NCBI GenBank assembly: GCA_021813905.1
Contig: JAKAJH010000012.1
Coordinates: 1 to 61,520 of the forward strand
Source of the DNA: Bacteroidota bacterium
Lineage (GTDB): Bacteria > Bacteroidota > Ignavibacteria > UBA10030
Reading direction: 5' to 3'
Length of the DNA: 61,520 bases
Under the pieces are notes generated by a model. It was not told where the DNA came from, did not search any database, and worked only from the letters and a program-made list of their open reading frames with translations. Every line of letters starts with the position of its first letter. Position 1 is the stretch's first letter. This document shows positions 1 through 8,194 of this stretch, piece by piece. The translations under genes were made by a program, and so were the position numbers.

Positions 1-111
1 GAGGTACTCGATACCCTTCTGAATGCGCTCTTCGGCGATGGGCGCACTGGCGGGCGCCGCCAGGCCGATGAGATCGCCTTTGCGGAGTCGGGGAGGAATT
101 CGGACGGTCAT
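1..111 (-). CDS. LD-carboxypeptidase (peptidase S66), N-terminal part only
   Basis: Only the first 37 codons lie in the window; the gene runs off the left edge. The peptide begins MTVRIPPRLRKGDLIGLAAP and continues with APASAPIAEERIQKGIEYL, the characteristic beginning of family S66 muramoyl-tetrapeptide (LD-) carboxypeptidases, where the (K/P)GD-IG-(A/V)AP(A/S)S motif precedes the nucleophile region. These cytoplasmic enzymes remove the terminal D-Ala from recycled murein tetrapeptides. The catalytic Ser-Glu-His lie outside the window, so activity cannot be judged. The gene is divergent from the TonB-dependent receptor. A Bacteroidota-type promoter lies 31 bp upstream. The family call rests on the short N-terminus alone. 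Confidence 0.75.
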   Translation of the reverse strand, partial: MTVRIPPRLRKGDLIGLAAPASAPIAEERIQKGIEYL

Positions 112-142
112 GGGATCATCTGCGATGTGAGTGAAGAACGCA

Positions 143-172
143 TCAATGTAAAAGGAAAGATGTGCAAATCAA
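143..172 (-). promoter_or_regulatory. Bacteroidota-type promoter for the LD-carboxypeptidase
   Basis: On the minus strand TTG (170-172) is followed after 19 bases by TACATTGA (143-150), matching the Bacteroidota -33/-7 pattern TTG-N19/20-TAnnTTTG. The predicted transcription start is about 25 bases before the ATG at 111. Assignment is by pattern only. Confidence 0.5.
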
Positions 173-244
173 ACGCTCCCGACTTTTCCGGAACGCATAT
201 TTTTCGCATCTTGTACCGCTCACCATCGCTCACCAGAGACCGTC

Positions 245-2770
245 ATGCGTTCACCCTTCTCCCGGGTGCTGTTTTTCGTCCTGGCCGTCAGGCTCTGCGC
301 ACCGGCCCAGGAATTCCGCGGCGACATCAGCGGCACCGTCACCGACCGCAAGACGCAGGAGCCGCTTCCGGCCGTCAACATCCAGCTTATTGAACTTCCG
401 TCGGTCGGCGCCGTCAGTGATCAGTCCGGCGCGTTCTACCTGCGCTCCGTCCCTGTCGGCACCTATTCCCTGAAAGCCACGATCATCGGCTATGAGGGCG
501 TCATCATCACCAATGTCGTCGTCACCACCGGTCGAAGCACCAAGGTCAGCGTGCGGCTGGCGGAGCAAGCCGTCGAGGTCGGCGACGTGAACGTGCGGGC
601 CGATTATTTCGACCGCGGCGGACAACTGAGTCCGTTGAGCGTCAACAGTTACGACCGTGCCGATGTGAAGCGCCAGCCCGGCTCGGCCATGGACATCCAG
701 CGCGTCATCCAGAACCTCCCCGGCGTGGCCAGTTCCACCGACAACATCAACGAGCTCATCGTTCGCGGGGGAGCGCCGTACGAGAATCTCACCATTCTGG
801 AAGGAATGGAGATCCCGTCCATCAATCACTATCCCAATCAGTTCAATTCCGCGGGACCGATCAACATGATCAACATCGATCTCGTGGAGGATGTGCAGTT
901 CTCCTCCGGCGGCTTCCCGGCGCAATACGGCGACAAGATATCGTCAGTGATGGACATCTCCATCCGTGAGGGAGACCGCAATCGCTCCTTCGCTTCCAAC
1001 ACGGGCTTCAACATGGCGGGCATCGGAACGCTGATGGAGGGCCGCCTCGGCGATGGCCGCGGTTCGTGGATCCTCTCGGCGCGCCAGAGTCTTCTCGAGT
1101 TCATCGACAAGGTCGTGGGCATGTCGGCCCTTTCGCTCACCGCCGTCCCGAAATACTGGGACACGCAGGGCAAGGCGGTGTACGATCTCTCCCCCTCCCA
1201 CAAACTCATTCTCAACGGAATGTTCGGCGACAGCCGCATCGATCTTGCCGGCGATCCGAAGGAGAAGAACGCCCGCTACGCCAACCGGACCGATTCGACA
1301 AGCGTGCAGGACGTGAGCGTGCACAGTCAACAGTCCGTGCTGGGCGCGAGTCTCAAGACGTTGTGGGGAAAGGAAGGATATTCGATTGCGACCGTGTACG
1401 CCGTCGGGAATCAGTACCACGTCAGCGCGTGGGACAAGTTCACGCGGCGCGTCTACGGCCCCTCCGGCGATGTGCTCGACTATGCGACGCTCACCTCGCG
1501 TGAAGTGTTCATGAACCGCTCGGATGAGGCGTACGTCGCGGCCAAGTATGAGGCGTATCTGCAGCTTCCGCCCCGCCATGAGCTCTCCGCCGGCACGCAG
1601 ATCCAGACGTCGAACCACTGGACCAACCGCGCCACCTTCGCCAGCGATACCGCCCGGTACGATCTCAACCACGACGGCACATTCGACACCGGTCCCGTCG
1701 CGCTGCCCGACGGCAACATCATCAACGATATGAAGTTCGGCGACGCCAGCAAGATGTTCGCCTACGTCAGTGACCGGATGGCCCTGACGCCACGGCTCCA
1801 CCTGACCGGCGGATTGCGCTACGACTATTTCACGTATTCGAAACAGGGGCAGTTCAGTCCGCGCGTAAGCCTTGCGTATGAACTGTTTCCGCCTGCGACA
1901 ACCGTGGCGATCGCGGCCGGCAACTATTTTCAAACGCAGCCCTTCCCGTACTACGCCGACCGGCGGAACATCGGCTACAACCGTGCCCTTCCGAATGCCC
2001 GTGCGATGCACGTCGTCGCCAGCATCCAGCACATTCTCCCCGACGGCATCAAGATGAGCCTGGAAGGATACTACAAGCGCTTCCGGGACATCGCGGTCAG
2101 CGAGCAATTCATCTATTCCGCTGATCCGACGTTCCGGTCCGACGTGGTCCGCGCGGTCGGGGAGCGACGCTCGTACGGACTCGAGCTGTTCATCCAGAAG
2201 AAACAGGTGACGGACTATTACGGCACCGTCAGTGTCTCCCTTTCGCGCACGGAGGACTTCGATCCGCGCATTCCGCCGCTGGTAACGACATATCCTTCGC
2301 AGTACGATTATCCGGTCATTCTGAGCATTGTGGGCGGCACAATCCTCAAAGGCGCCCGTTCGTGGCTCAACGACATGCCGTTCTTCATCAAGTATCCCTC
2401 CTTCATCCTTCCGATCTCGGATGAGATGGAGCTGAGCGCCCGGTACCGATACCAGACGGGTGGACCGTACACACCGCGGATCTTTACACCGTATGTGCAG
2501 AAGCGCGAAGGCGGCGTCAAGTGGTCGCCGGGGGCGTGGATCGACTCGCCCGACATCGACAGCGCCCGCTATCCCGACTACCGGCGCCTCGATCTGCAGT
2601 GGATCAGCCGCTTCTACCTGCAGAGCTGGAACATTAACGTGTACATCGCGCTCCAGAACGTGCTCAACACGAAGAACGTCTTCTACTATATCTACCGCAG
2701 TGACGGCACCATCGAGACGGCGTATCAGTTCACATTCTTCCCGGTCGGCGGCATCGAGATCGAATTCTGA
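245..2770 (+). CDS. TonB-dependent outer-membrane receptor with carboxypeptidase-regulatory-like domain
   Basis: An 841-residue protein. Residues 1-22 form a signal peptide ending in APAQ. Residues about 25-110 form a carboxypeptidase-D-regulatory-like beta-sandwich (GDISGTVTDRKTQEPLPAVN ... VPVGTYSLKATIIGYEG). A plug follows (VIQNLPGV, LIVRGGAPYENLTILEGMEI, GGFPAQYGDKISSVMDI). The rest is a long beta-barrel ending GGIEIEF, with a C-terminal Phe as expected for BamA-inserted barrels. This architecture is typical of Bacteroidota TonB receptors. There is no SusD partner next door, so a polysaccharide-utilisation role is not indicated; the substrate is unknown. The ATG is chosen because the signal peptide starts there. 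A weak promoter-like TTT-N20-CATCTTGT lies at 184-214. Confidence 0.93.
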   Translation: MRSPFSRVLFFVLAVRLCAPAQEFRGDISGTVTDRKTQEPLPAVNIQLIELPSVGAVSDQSGAFYLRSVPVGTYSLKATIIGYEGVIITNVVVTTGRSTKVSVRLAEQAVEVGDVNVRADYFDRGGQLSPLSVNSYDRADVKRQPGSAMDIQRVIQNLPGVASSTDNINELIVRGGAPYENLTILEGMEIPSINHYPNQFNSAGPINMINIDLVEDVQFSSGGFPAQYGDKISSVMDISIREGDRNRSFASNTGFNMAGIGTLMEGRLGDGRGSWILSARQSLLEFIDKVVGMSALSLTAVPKYWDTQGKAVYDLSPSHKLILNGMFGDSRIDLAGDPKEKNARYANRTDSTSVQDVSVHSQQSVLGASLKTLWGKEGYSIATVYAVGNQYHVSAWDKFTRRVYGPSGDVLDYATLTSREVFMNRSDEAYVAAKYEAYLQLPPRHELSAGTQIQTSNHWTNRATFASDTARYDLNHDGTFDTGPVALPDGNIINDMKFGDASKMFAYVSDRMALTPRLHLTGGLRYDYFTYSKQGQFSPRVSLAYELFPPATTVAIAAGNYFQTQPFPYYADRRNIGYNRALPNARAMHVVASIQHILPDGIKMSLEGYYKRFRDIAVSEQFIYSADPTFRSDVVRAVGERRSYGLELFIQKKQVTDYYGTVSVSLSRTEDFDPRIPPLVTTYPSQYDYPVILSIVGGTILKGARSWLNDMPFFIKYPSFILPISDEMELSARYRYQTGGPYTPRIFTPYVQKREGGVKWSPGAWIDSPDIDSARYPDYRRLDLQWISRFYLQSWNINVYIALQNVLNTKNVFYYIYRSDGTIETAYQFTFFPVGGIEIEF

Positions 2771-2778
2771 TCCTCGGC

Positions 2779-2809
2779 TTGGGAGTTCGCGGATTTTTCT
2801 CTACCTTTT
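2779..2809 (+). promoter_or_regulatory. Bacteroidota-type promoter, probably giving a leaderless PAP2 mRNA
   Basis: TTG (2779-2781), a 20-base spacer, then TACCTTTT (2802-2809). The ATG of the PAP2 gene starts 5 bases later, about where transcription should begin, so the message would be leaderless or nearly so. No Shine-Dalgarno sequence precedes this ATG, in agreement. Confidence 0.55.
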
Positions 2810-2814
2810 GCGCT

Positions 2815-3594
2815 ATGAACCGAATCGCTGTTGTTGTTCTCTGCTTCGTCACGCTTGTCCGCGGGTCCGCCCAGAATCTTCCCGATTCCTCCTCGGCCCC
2901 CGATCATCCGACCAACTGGACGCCGTACGTACTCGGGGGCGCAGCCGTCACCATCTTCGCGCTCTTTCCGAACGACCAGCGCATCTATGAAGATATTCAC
3001 GGATGGAAGACGCGCAGCCCGTTTCTGCAAAATGTCAGCCCGAAGGTCAGCGACCTCGGCAGCATCGGCGTTCCGGTCATTTTCACAGGACTGGCAGGAT
3101 ACGGATATCTTTCCGGGCACAACAAGGAATTGAGGGTGGGGATCCTCGGACTCGAGTCGTTCATCGCCAGCGGCATCGCAACGCAGGTGCTGAAGCGGCT
3201 CTTCAGCCGGGAGCGGCCGTTCATCGCAACACGGCCGGGCGGGTTTTGGTACGGCCCGACGGTGTATTTCAAGTCTCCGAAGAATCCGAATCTCCAGTCA
3301 TTCGATTCGTTCCCGTCCGGGCATGTGACCTCGGCGTTCTCCGCTGCGGCCACGCTGTCGGACGAGTACGACACGCCGTGGGTCACCTGGACAAGCTACT
3401 CGCTGGCCACCGCTGTGGCCTTCAGCCGCATCATGGAGAGCCGCCACTGGGCCAGCGATTGCGTCGCCGGAGCGCTCGTGGGTTTCTACAGCGCCCGCCT
3501 GGTTCGGCATCTCAACGACGAGTATCCGTCGATCAACATCCTGCCCCGCGCGGATGCCGGAGGATACGGACTGATTTTGTGCGTCCGCATGTAA
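2815..3594 (+). CDS. PAP2-superfamily phosphatase, exported or membrane-bound
   Basis: A 259-residue type 2 phosphatidic acid phosphatase. All three catalytic motifs are visible: KRLFSRERP (KxxxxxxRP), SFPSGH, and SRIMESRHWASD (SRxxxxxHxxxD). The N-terminus MNRIAVVVLCFVTLVRGSAQ is a signal peptide, which is why ATG 2815 is preferred over an in-frame TTG at 2779; the promoter also overlaps the TTG start. Members dephosphorylate lipid phosphates such as undecaprenyl pyrophosphate or phosphatidyl-glycerophosphate on the periplasmic side; the substrate cannot be read from sequence. It is followed after 7 bases by a second PAP2 gene in the same direction. Confidence 0.9.
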   Translation: MNRIAVVVLCFVTLVRGSAQNLPDSSSAPDHPTNWTPYVLGGAAVTIFALFPNDQRIYEDIHGWKTRSPFLQNVSPKVSDLGSIGVPVIFTGLAGYGYLSGHNKELRVGILGLESFIASGIATQVLKRLFSRERPFIATRPGGFWYGPTVYFKSPKNPNLQSFDSFPSGHVTSAFSAAATLSDEYDTPWVTWTSYSLATAVAFSRIMESRHWASDCVAGALVGFYSARLVRHLNDEYPSINILPRADAGGYGLILCVRM

Positions 3595-3601
3595 CCGGCC
3601 G

Positions 3602-4534
3602 ATGATCCGTACGTTCATCCCCACACTCGTCGCAGCGATTCTGCTCAGCGCACCCGCCACCGCACAGTGGCGCACAGCGGCACAAACCGAGACGCTTCCG
3701 GCGATGTCGTTCACCGCCGATTCGACAGCAATACCAACCGTTCGGCCGAAGCCGCCGCTCAAATGGTACAGCATCTTCGAGAATATCCCGAAGGAGTGGG
3801 GACGCTGGTACGATCTCGTCACGCGTAGAGAGATGACGGATGAATGGATGGCGGTCGGCGGTCTTACGGCGGGACTCGTGGTGACAGATGATGCAACGTA
3901 CTCACCGTCCGATCGGTTCTACCGCAGCTCGCCGGACGCGAAGAAATGGAGCGACTTCTTTGCGGATTTCGGCGACGGGCGATCGCAGTTCGCGCTGGCG
4001 GGAGCCTTTGGCGCGTACGGACTGGCATTCAAGGATGAGCAGTCGCTGCGCACCGGCATGCAGATCGTCGAAGTGGTCATTTCCTCCGGCGCCGTGGTGC
4101 AGGTGCTCAAACACCTCACGGGACGGGAAAGCCCCTTCGTGCGCTCAACCCCAACGGGCGTCTGGAAGATCCTGCCGAATCAGGTGGACTATCACCGGTT
4201 CGTGCCTCACTTCGATGCGTTTCCATCGGGACACATCTGCACGTCGATCGGGACGGTAACGGTCATCGCCGAAAATTATCCTGACGTGAAGTGGATCAAG
4301 CCGGTGGGATACACGCTGACCGCGCTGGTGGGGATCGGGATGGCGAACAACGGCATTCACTGGTACAGCGATTACCCGCTGGGCCTCTTCATCGGTTATT
4401 ACTTCGGGCAGATCGTGGCGCACCCGGAAGGACTGCCCGGCGAGATCCTTCAGTCAGCGGACGGCACCTCTCTCCGCCTTTCTCCTCTCATGCTCCCTGA
4501 CGGGGCTGGAGTGAACTTGACCCTTCAGTTCTGA
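3602..4534 (+). CDS. PAP2-like phosphatase with variant motifs
   Basis: A 310-residue secreted or membrane PAP2-like protein with an N-terminal signal peptide (to about residue 22, ending PATAQ). Motif 2 is intact (FPSGH, followed by ICTSIG). Motif 1 reads KHLTGRESP, where the usual RP is SP, and motif 3 reads ANNGIHWYSD, keeping His and Asp but lacking the SR that normally precedes it. It is the downstream partner of the canonical PAP2 gene and probably arose by divergence of a tandem pair. Either it belongs to a subfamily with altered phosphate-binding residues or it has reduced activity. It converges on the dehydrogenase gene with a 35-base gap. Confidence 0.82.
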   Translation: MIRTFIPTLVAAILLSAPATAQWRTAAQTETLPAMSFTADSTAIPTVRPKPPLKWYSIFENIPKEWGRWYDLVTRREMTDEWMAVGGLTAGLVVTDDATYSPSDRFYRSSPDAKKWSDFFADFGDGRSQFALAGAFGAYGLAFKDEQSLRTGMQIVEVVISSGAVVQVLKHLTGRESPFVRSTPTGVWKILPNQVDYHRFVPHFDAFPSGHICTSIGTVTVIAENYPDVKWIKPVGYTLTALVGIGMANNGIHWYSDYPLGLFIGYYFGQIVAHPEGLPGEILQSADGTSLRLSPLMLPDGAGVNLTLQF

Positions 4535-4569
4535 CTCTTTCGTATCCTCGTACTCTCGCACACACCTAC

Positions 4570-5703
4570 TCACCGCAGTATCCCCAGTTCCTTCGCATTC
4601 ACAATACTCGGTACCGCATCGGGCGGATTCTCTCCGAGGAACGGCAGAACATTCGGACCGGTCCATACCGGCTTTCCCGTCAGAATCCCCGCGACATTCT
4701 TCGCCGCGATCAGCGCCATCGCTTCGCGCGTCCACCGTGTCCCCGAACCGACATGCGGCATCATCACGACGTTCGAAAGCTCCTGCAGCCCCGGCGCAAG
4801 CTTCGGCTCCTGCTCGTACACATCCAGCGCCGCATGGAAGTCCGGATTCCGGCGGCAGTGTTCAACCAGCGCCTGCTCATCGACCACCGGTCCGCGGCTG
4901 ACGTTGACGAGAATGGCGTTGGGTTTCATCTGCCGAAGCCGTTCGGCATTGATAAGATGCTTCGTCGATTCGTTGAGAGATGGGAACAACGCGACAACAT
5001 CCGAAGCGGACACGAGCTGCCGGATCGATTCCGCGCGAACGCAGCGGAGCGGAGCTTCTCCCTGCGCTGTCAGGAATGCGTTGAACGCCTCCATCTCCCG
5101 CTCCAGGATCGGATTCGCCTTCCGGCCGAGATACAGCAGGTCCATCCGGTGTCCCTGTACCATCATTCGCGCATACGCCGAGCCGATACGCCCCGGCCCG
5201 ACGAGCCCGAGCGTCTTGCGCCAGAGCAGATCGCCCAGATACAGCGTCGGCGACCAGCTCGTGAACTTGCCGGCACGCGTGTACGCATCACCTTCCGGGA
5301 TACGACGGGCCGCTGCGAATGTCAGTGCGACCCCGAGCTCAGCGGTCGTCTCCGTCAGCACATCCGGCGTGTTTCCGACCCGGATGCCCAGCGACGTCGC
5401 CGCCGCGACATCCACATTGTTGTAGCCGACAGCGTAGTTACTGAACACTCTTCCGCCGGCTTCTTTGAAACGGCTCAGCACGTCTTTGTCCCACGGCTCG
5501 TACAGTTGACCGATCGCACCGACGCAGGAGGATCCGATCCCTTCCAGGATCGCGGCTTTGCTCAGAGGGGCGTCCAGCGCGGAGATATCCAGCCGGGCCC
5601 CGGCATCGGTCAGCTCCCGGATCCATTGTTCGCCGATCATCCGGCGCGTGATCAGGACGCGAAAGTGGCCCTGCGGATTGATTGTTTTCCAGTCAGAATT
5701 CAT
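4570..5703 (-). CDS. D-2-hydroxyacid dehydrogenase, hydroxypyruvate/glyoxylate reductase type
   Basis: A 377-residue D-isomer-specific 2-hydroxyacid dehydrogenase. The NAD(P)-binding glycine motif is GLVGPGRIGSAYA. The catalytic trio is visible as Arg in NVSRGPVVDEQAL, Glu in DVYEQEP and His in MMPHVGSGT. N-terminal FSNYAVGYNNVDV is the substrate-loop signature. The insert-containing middle (MEAFNAFLTAQGEAP) and the length resemble plant peroxisomal hydroxypyruvate reductases. The divergent neighbour is glycerate kinase, so the probable job is reducing hydroxypyruvate or glyoxylate to D-glycerate or glycolate. Exact substrate and cofactor preference are inferred from context. Confidence 0.88.
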   Translation of the reverse strand: MNSDWKTINPQGHFRVLITRRMIGEQWIRELTDAGARLDISALDAPLSKAAILEGIGSSCVGAIGQLYEPWDKDVLSRFKEAGGRVFSNYAVGYNNVDVAAATSLGIRVGNTPDVLTETTAELGVALTFAAARRIPEGDAYTRAGKFTSWSPTLYLGDLLWRKTLGLVGPGRIGSAYARMMVQGHRMDLLYLGRKANPILEREMEAFNAFLTAQGEAPLRCVRAESIRQLVSASDVVALFPSLNESTKHLINAERLRQMKPNAILVNVSRGPVVDEQALVEHCRRNPDFHAALDVYEQEPKLAPGLQELSNVVMMPHVGSGTRWTREAMALIAAKNVAGILTGKPVWTGPNVLPFLGENPPDAVPSIVNAKELGILR

Positions 5704-5757
5704 TGGCTCTTCTGAGGAGGTGGATGTTGTCGTTTCAGAGAGATCCGTCTACAGGTA

Positions 5758-5788
5758 ATAAAGTACGATGCGGTGGCCCGTAAAACAA
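5758..5788 (-). promoter_or_regulatory. Bacteroidota-type promoter for the hydroxyacid dehydrogenase
   Basis: Minus strand: TTG (5786-5788), 20-base spacer, TACTTTAT (5758-5765). The predicted leader to the ATG at 5703 is about 50 bases. Confidence 0.5.
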
Positions 5789-5800
5789 CATCCCACCACG

Positions 5801-5831
5801 ATGCATCTTTGCACACGACTTGTTATGTTGA
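5801..5831 (+). promoter_or_regulatory. Possible leaderless promoter of glycerate kinase
   Basis: TATGTTGA (5824-5831) fits the -7 element TAnnTTG; 20 bases upstream is ATG (5801-5803) in place of TTG. The start codon at 5838 follows after 6 bases, so a leaderless transcript is predicted. The -33 element is imperfect, so this is a weaker case. Confidence 0.35.
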
Positions 5832-5837
5832 GACCCA

Positions 5838-6962
5838 ATGCGAATTCTCATCGTCCCAAATGCTCTCAAAGGTTCGCTCTCTGCCATCGAGGCGGCGACC
5901 ATCATCGCCCGCGAACTTGAGCCAAGGCATGTGATCACCACGCTCCCCATCGCAGACGGGGGCGATGGAACGATCGACTGCCTCGTGCTCGGCACCGCCG
6001 GCAAACGCATGAACGCACGCGTGACCGGCCCCGTCGCCGGAATGACGGTCCATGCGCAATGGGGCGTGCTGGGCAACGGACGCACCGCCGTGATCGAGAT
6101 GGCGGAGGCGGCGGGACTTCATCTGCTTCGACCCGACCAGTATGACATCGGGCATGCGACAACGCGAGGTGTCGGAGAGCTGATCGGGTTCGCTCTCAAT
6201 GCCGGCATTCGCGACCTGTGGATCGGCCTGGGCGGCAGCGCGTCGAACGATGGAGGGATGGGATGCCTCGCCGCGCTCGGTGCGCGTTTCCTGGATGCGG
6301 AAGGACAACCCCTGCCGGATGGAGGAATTCATCTCTCCCGGTTGCATCGGGTGGATCTCTCCGGGCTGGACGTGCGTCTTCGGCAGTGTCGCATCATCGG
6401 CTTGTGCGATGTCAACAATCCATTGACCGGTCCCGACGGCGCCGCGGCAACGTTTGGTCCGCAGAAGGGTGCATCGCCCGAGATGGTGCAGCAACTCGAC
6501 GAGGCGCTGGCCCACTTCGGTGCAGTCATCCGTCAGGCGACGGGGAGGGATGCAGCCGACATCCCCGGCAGCGGGGCGGCAGGCGGCCTGGGCGCCGGAC
6601 TTGCCGCGCTCGCCGGTGCGGAGTTGCGTTCCGGGACCGACGCCATGCTCGACATCCTCGGATTCGACCGAGCGCTTGCGGACAGTGATCTGGTGATCAC
6701 CGCCGAGGGGCGGCTTGACGGACAGACGATACGCGGAAAAGGTGTCGCGGGCGTTGCCGCGCGTGCGGGACGACTGAAGAAGCCGGTGATCGCGTTCGCG
6801 GGACTGATCGACGGCGATCCGGAAACGCTCCGGCAGCAGCTTGGTCTTCAAGAAATCCGGCGCATCGCGCCGGAGAACGTTTCGCTTCGCGAGGCAATGG
6901 ACGCCGCGCGGCAGTATCTCCAGTACGCCGTAGAGTCGCTGGCCGACGCCTTGGTGGAATAG
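5838..6962 (+). CDS. Glycerate kinase (GlxK/GarK family)
   Basis: A 374-residue type-1 glycerate kinase. The N-terminus MRILIVPNALKGSLSAIEAA, then IADGGDGTIDCL and the later GLGGSASNDGGMGCLAALGA, are the family signatures; GSGAAGGLGAGLAAL and TAEGRLDGQT complete the kinase fold. It phosphorylates D-glycerate with ATP, normally to 2-phosphoglycerate in this family, feeding glycolysis. It is divergent from the hydroxypyruvate-reductase-like gene, so together they form a two-step route from hydroxypyruvate to phosphoglycerate. It converges on ychF with a 17-base gap. Confidence 0.93.
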   Translation: MRILIVPNALKGSLSAIEAATIIARELEPRHVITTLPIADGGDGTIDCLVLGTAGKRMNARVTGPVAGMTVHAQWGVLGNGRTAVIEMAEAAGLHLLRPDQYDIGHATTRGVGELIGFALNAGIRDLWIGLGGSASNDGGMGCLAALGARFLDAEGQPLPDGGIHLSRLHRVDLSGLDVRLRQCRIIGLCDVNNPLTGPDGAAATFGPQKGASPEMVQQLDEALAHFGAVIRQATGRDAADIPGSGAAGGLGAGLAALAGAELRSGTDAMLDILGFDRALADSDLVITAEGRLDGQTIRGKGVAGVAARAGRLKKPVIAFAGLIDGDPETLRQQLGLQEIRRIAPENVSLREAMDAARQYLQYAVESLADALVE

Positions 6963-6979
6963 CGGTACTCGGTCGCCGG

Positions 6980-8077
6980 TTACACAGCAAAGCGGATGAA
7001 GAGAATATCGCCGTCCTCGACGGCGTATTCCTTCCCCTCCACATGCAGCAATCCCTTTTCGCGCACGGCCGCTTCCGACCCGAACCGGTCGACATCGGCG
7101 TACTTCATCACTTCCGCGCGAATGAATCCCTTCTCGAAATCGCTGTGAATTTCCCCCGCCGCCTGCGGCGCGAGCGCCCCCCGGTGGGTCGTCCAGGCGT
7201 GCACTTCCTTCGGTCCGGCGGTAAAGAACGTGATCAGATGGAGCAGATCGTAGCCCTCGTGGATCAGACGGGTGAGCCCTGACTCCTTCAGCCCGATGCC
7301 GGCCAGGAACGGCGCGCGGTCGGCTTCGGGCAACTCGGCGATCTCCGCCTCCACGGCGGCGCTCACGACCACCACCTTCGCTCCTTCCACCGCGGCGATC
7401 TCCCGCACCTGCCGCACGTAGGCATTCTCGGCCGTCAGATCCTTCTCGTGGACGTTGCAGACGTACATGACCGGCTTATTCGTCAGCAGGTGCATGTCGC
7501 GCAGCCACAGGCGTTCGTCGTCGTTCTCGGGCATCAGATAGCGGGCCAGGCGCCCGGTCGACAGATGCTCCTTGACGCGGCGGTAGAAGTCCGCTTCCAG
7601 CTTCGGCTTTTTGTCGGCCGTCCGGGAACGCTTTTCGGCGTCCGCGAACTTCTTCTCGACGGTCTCGAGGTCCTTCAGCACCAACTCCGTCTCGATCACC
7701 TCGATATCGTATTTCGGGTTGATCGCGCCGTCCACATGAACGATATTCTCGTCATCGAAGCAACGCACCACATGCGCCACCGCGTCCACCATGCGGATGT
7801 GGGACAGGAACTGGTTGCCCAGTCCCTCCCCGTTGGCCGCGCCTTTGACCAGACCGGCAATATCGAGGAATTCGAGCGTCGTGGGAACGATCTTCTCGGG
7901 GTGGTACAACTCCGTCAGGCGCGTAATCCGCCGGTCCGGCACCGGTACCACGCCGACGTTCGGTTCGATCGTGCAGAACGGATAGTTGGCCACTTCGGCC
8001 CCGGCGGCCGTGATGGCGTTGAACAGTGTCGATTTGCCGACATTCGGCAGTCCGACGATTCCGCAGGTAAATCCCAT
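6980..8077 (-). CDS. ychF: YchF/OLA1 family ribosome-binding ATPase
   Basis: A 365-residue Obg-related P-loop NTPase. Walker A is GLPNVGKST in the first 20 residues. The usual NKxD is replaced by CNVHEKD (NxxE), the hallmark of YchF and its ATP rather than GTP preference. DIAGLVKGAANGEGLGNQFL is the G3 region, and the C-terminal TGS domain (TFFTAGPKEVHAWT ... GDILFIRFAV) is complete. It binds the ribosome and modulates translation and stress responses. The start at 8077 gives the canonical MGFTCGIVGLPNVGKST; the frame stays open upstream but is not homologous. It is divergent from argC across 116 bases. Confidence 0.97.
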   Translation of the reverse strand: MGFTCGIVGLPNVGKSTLFNAITAAGAEVANYPFCTIEPNVGVVPVPDRRITRLTELYHPEKIVPTTLEFLDIAGLVKGAANGEGLGNQFLSHIRMVDAVAHVVRCFDDENIVHVDGAINPKYDIEVIETELVLKDLETVEKKFADAEKRSRTADKKPKLEADFYRRVKEHLSTGRLARYLMPENDDERLWLRDMHLLTNKPVMYVCNVHEKDLTAENAYVRQVREIAAVEGAKVVVVSAAVEAEIAELPEADRAPFLAGIGLKESGLTRLIHEGYDLLHLITFFTAGPKEVHAWTTHRGALAPQAAGEIHSDFEKGFIRAEVMKYADVDRFGSEAAVREKGLLHVEGKEYAVEDGDILFIRFAV

Positions 8078-8096
8078 CAGCGTCTCCCTTCCGCAC

Positions 8097-8127
8097 CCAA
8101 TATACGGAACAGTCTCCGTCCTCTCAA
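8097..8127 (-). promoter_or_regulatory. Bacteroidota-type promoter for ychF
   Basis: Minus strand: TTG (8125-8127), 20-base spacer, TATATTGG (8097-8104). The ATG at 8077 lies 19 bases after the -7 element. Confidence 0.55.
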
Positions 8128-8156
8128 CTCTGCAGGATGTCCGCCGGAAGTTTCCT

Positions 8157-8194
8157 GTTGCATAAATATCCAAATTGTTGCATATTCATTCATA
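8157..8194 (+). promoter_or_regulatory. Tandem ARG boxes (ArgR operator) at argC
   Basis: Two 14-base cores, TGCATAAATATCCA (8159-8172) and TGCATATTCATTCA (8179-8192), each match the ARG-box core TGAATwwwwATTCA at 12 of 14 positions. Extended to 18-base boxes (8157-8174 and 8177-8194) they are separated by 2 bases, the spacing known for paired ARG boxes bound by an ArgR hexamer. The second box reaches the argC ATG. The cluster encodes its own ArgR, so arginine-dependent autoregulation of the whole unit is expected. Confidence 0.75.

Noticed and set aside
944-2107. Long minus-strand frame inside the TonB receptor gene
   Set aside because: Antisense shadow of a clear receptor gene; no domain and no ribosome site.
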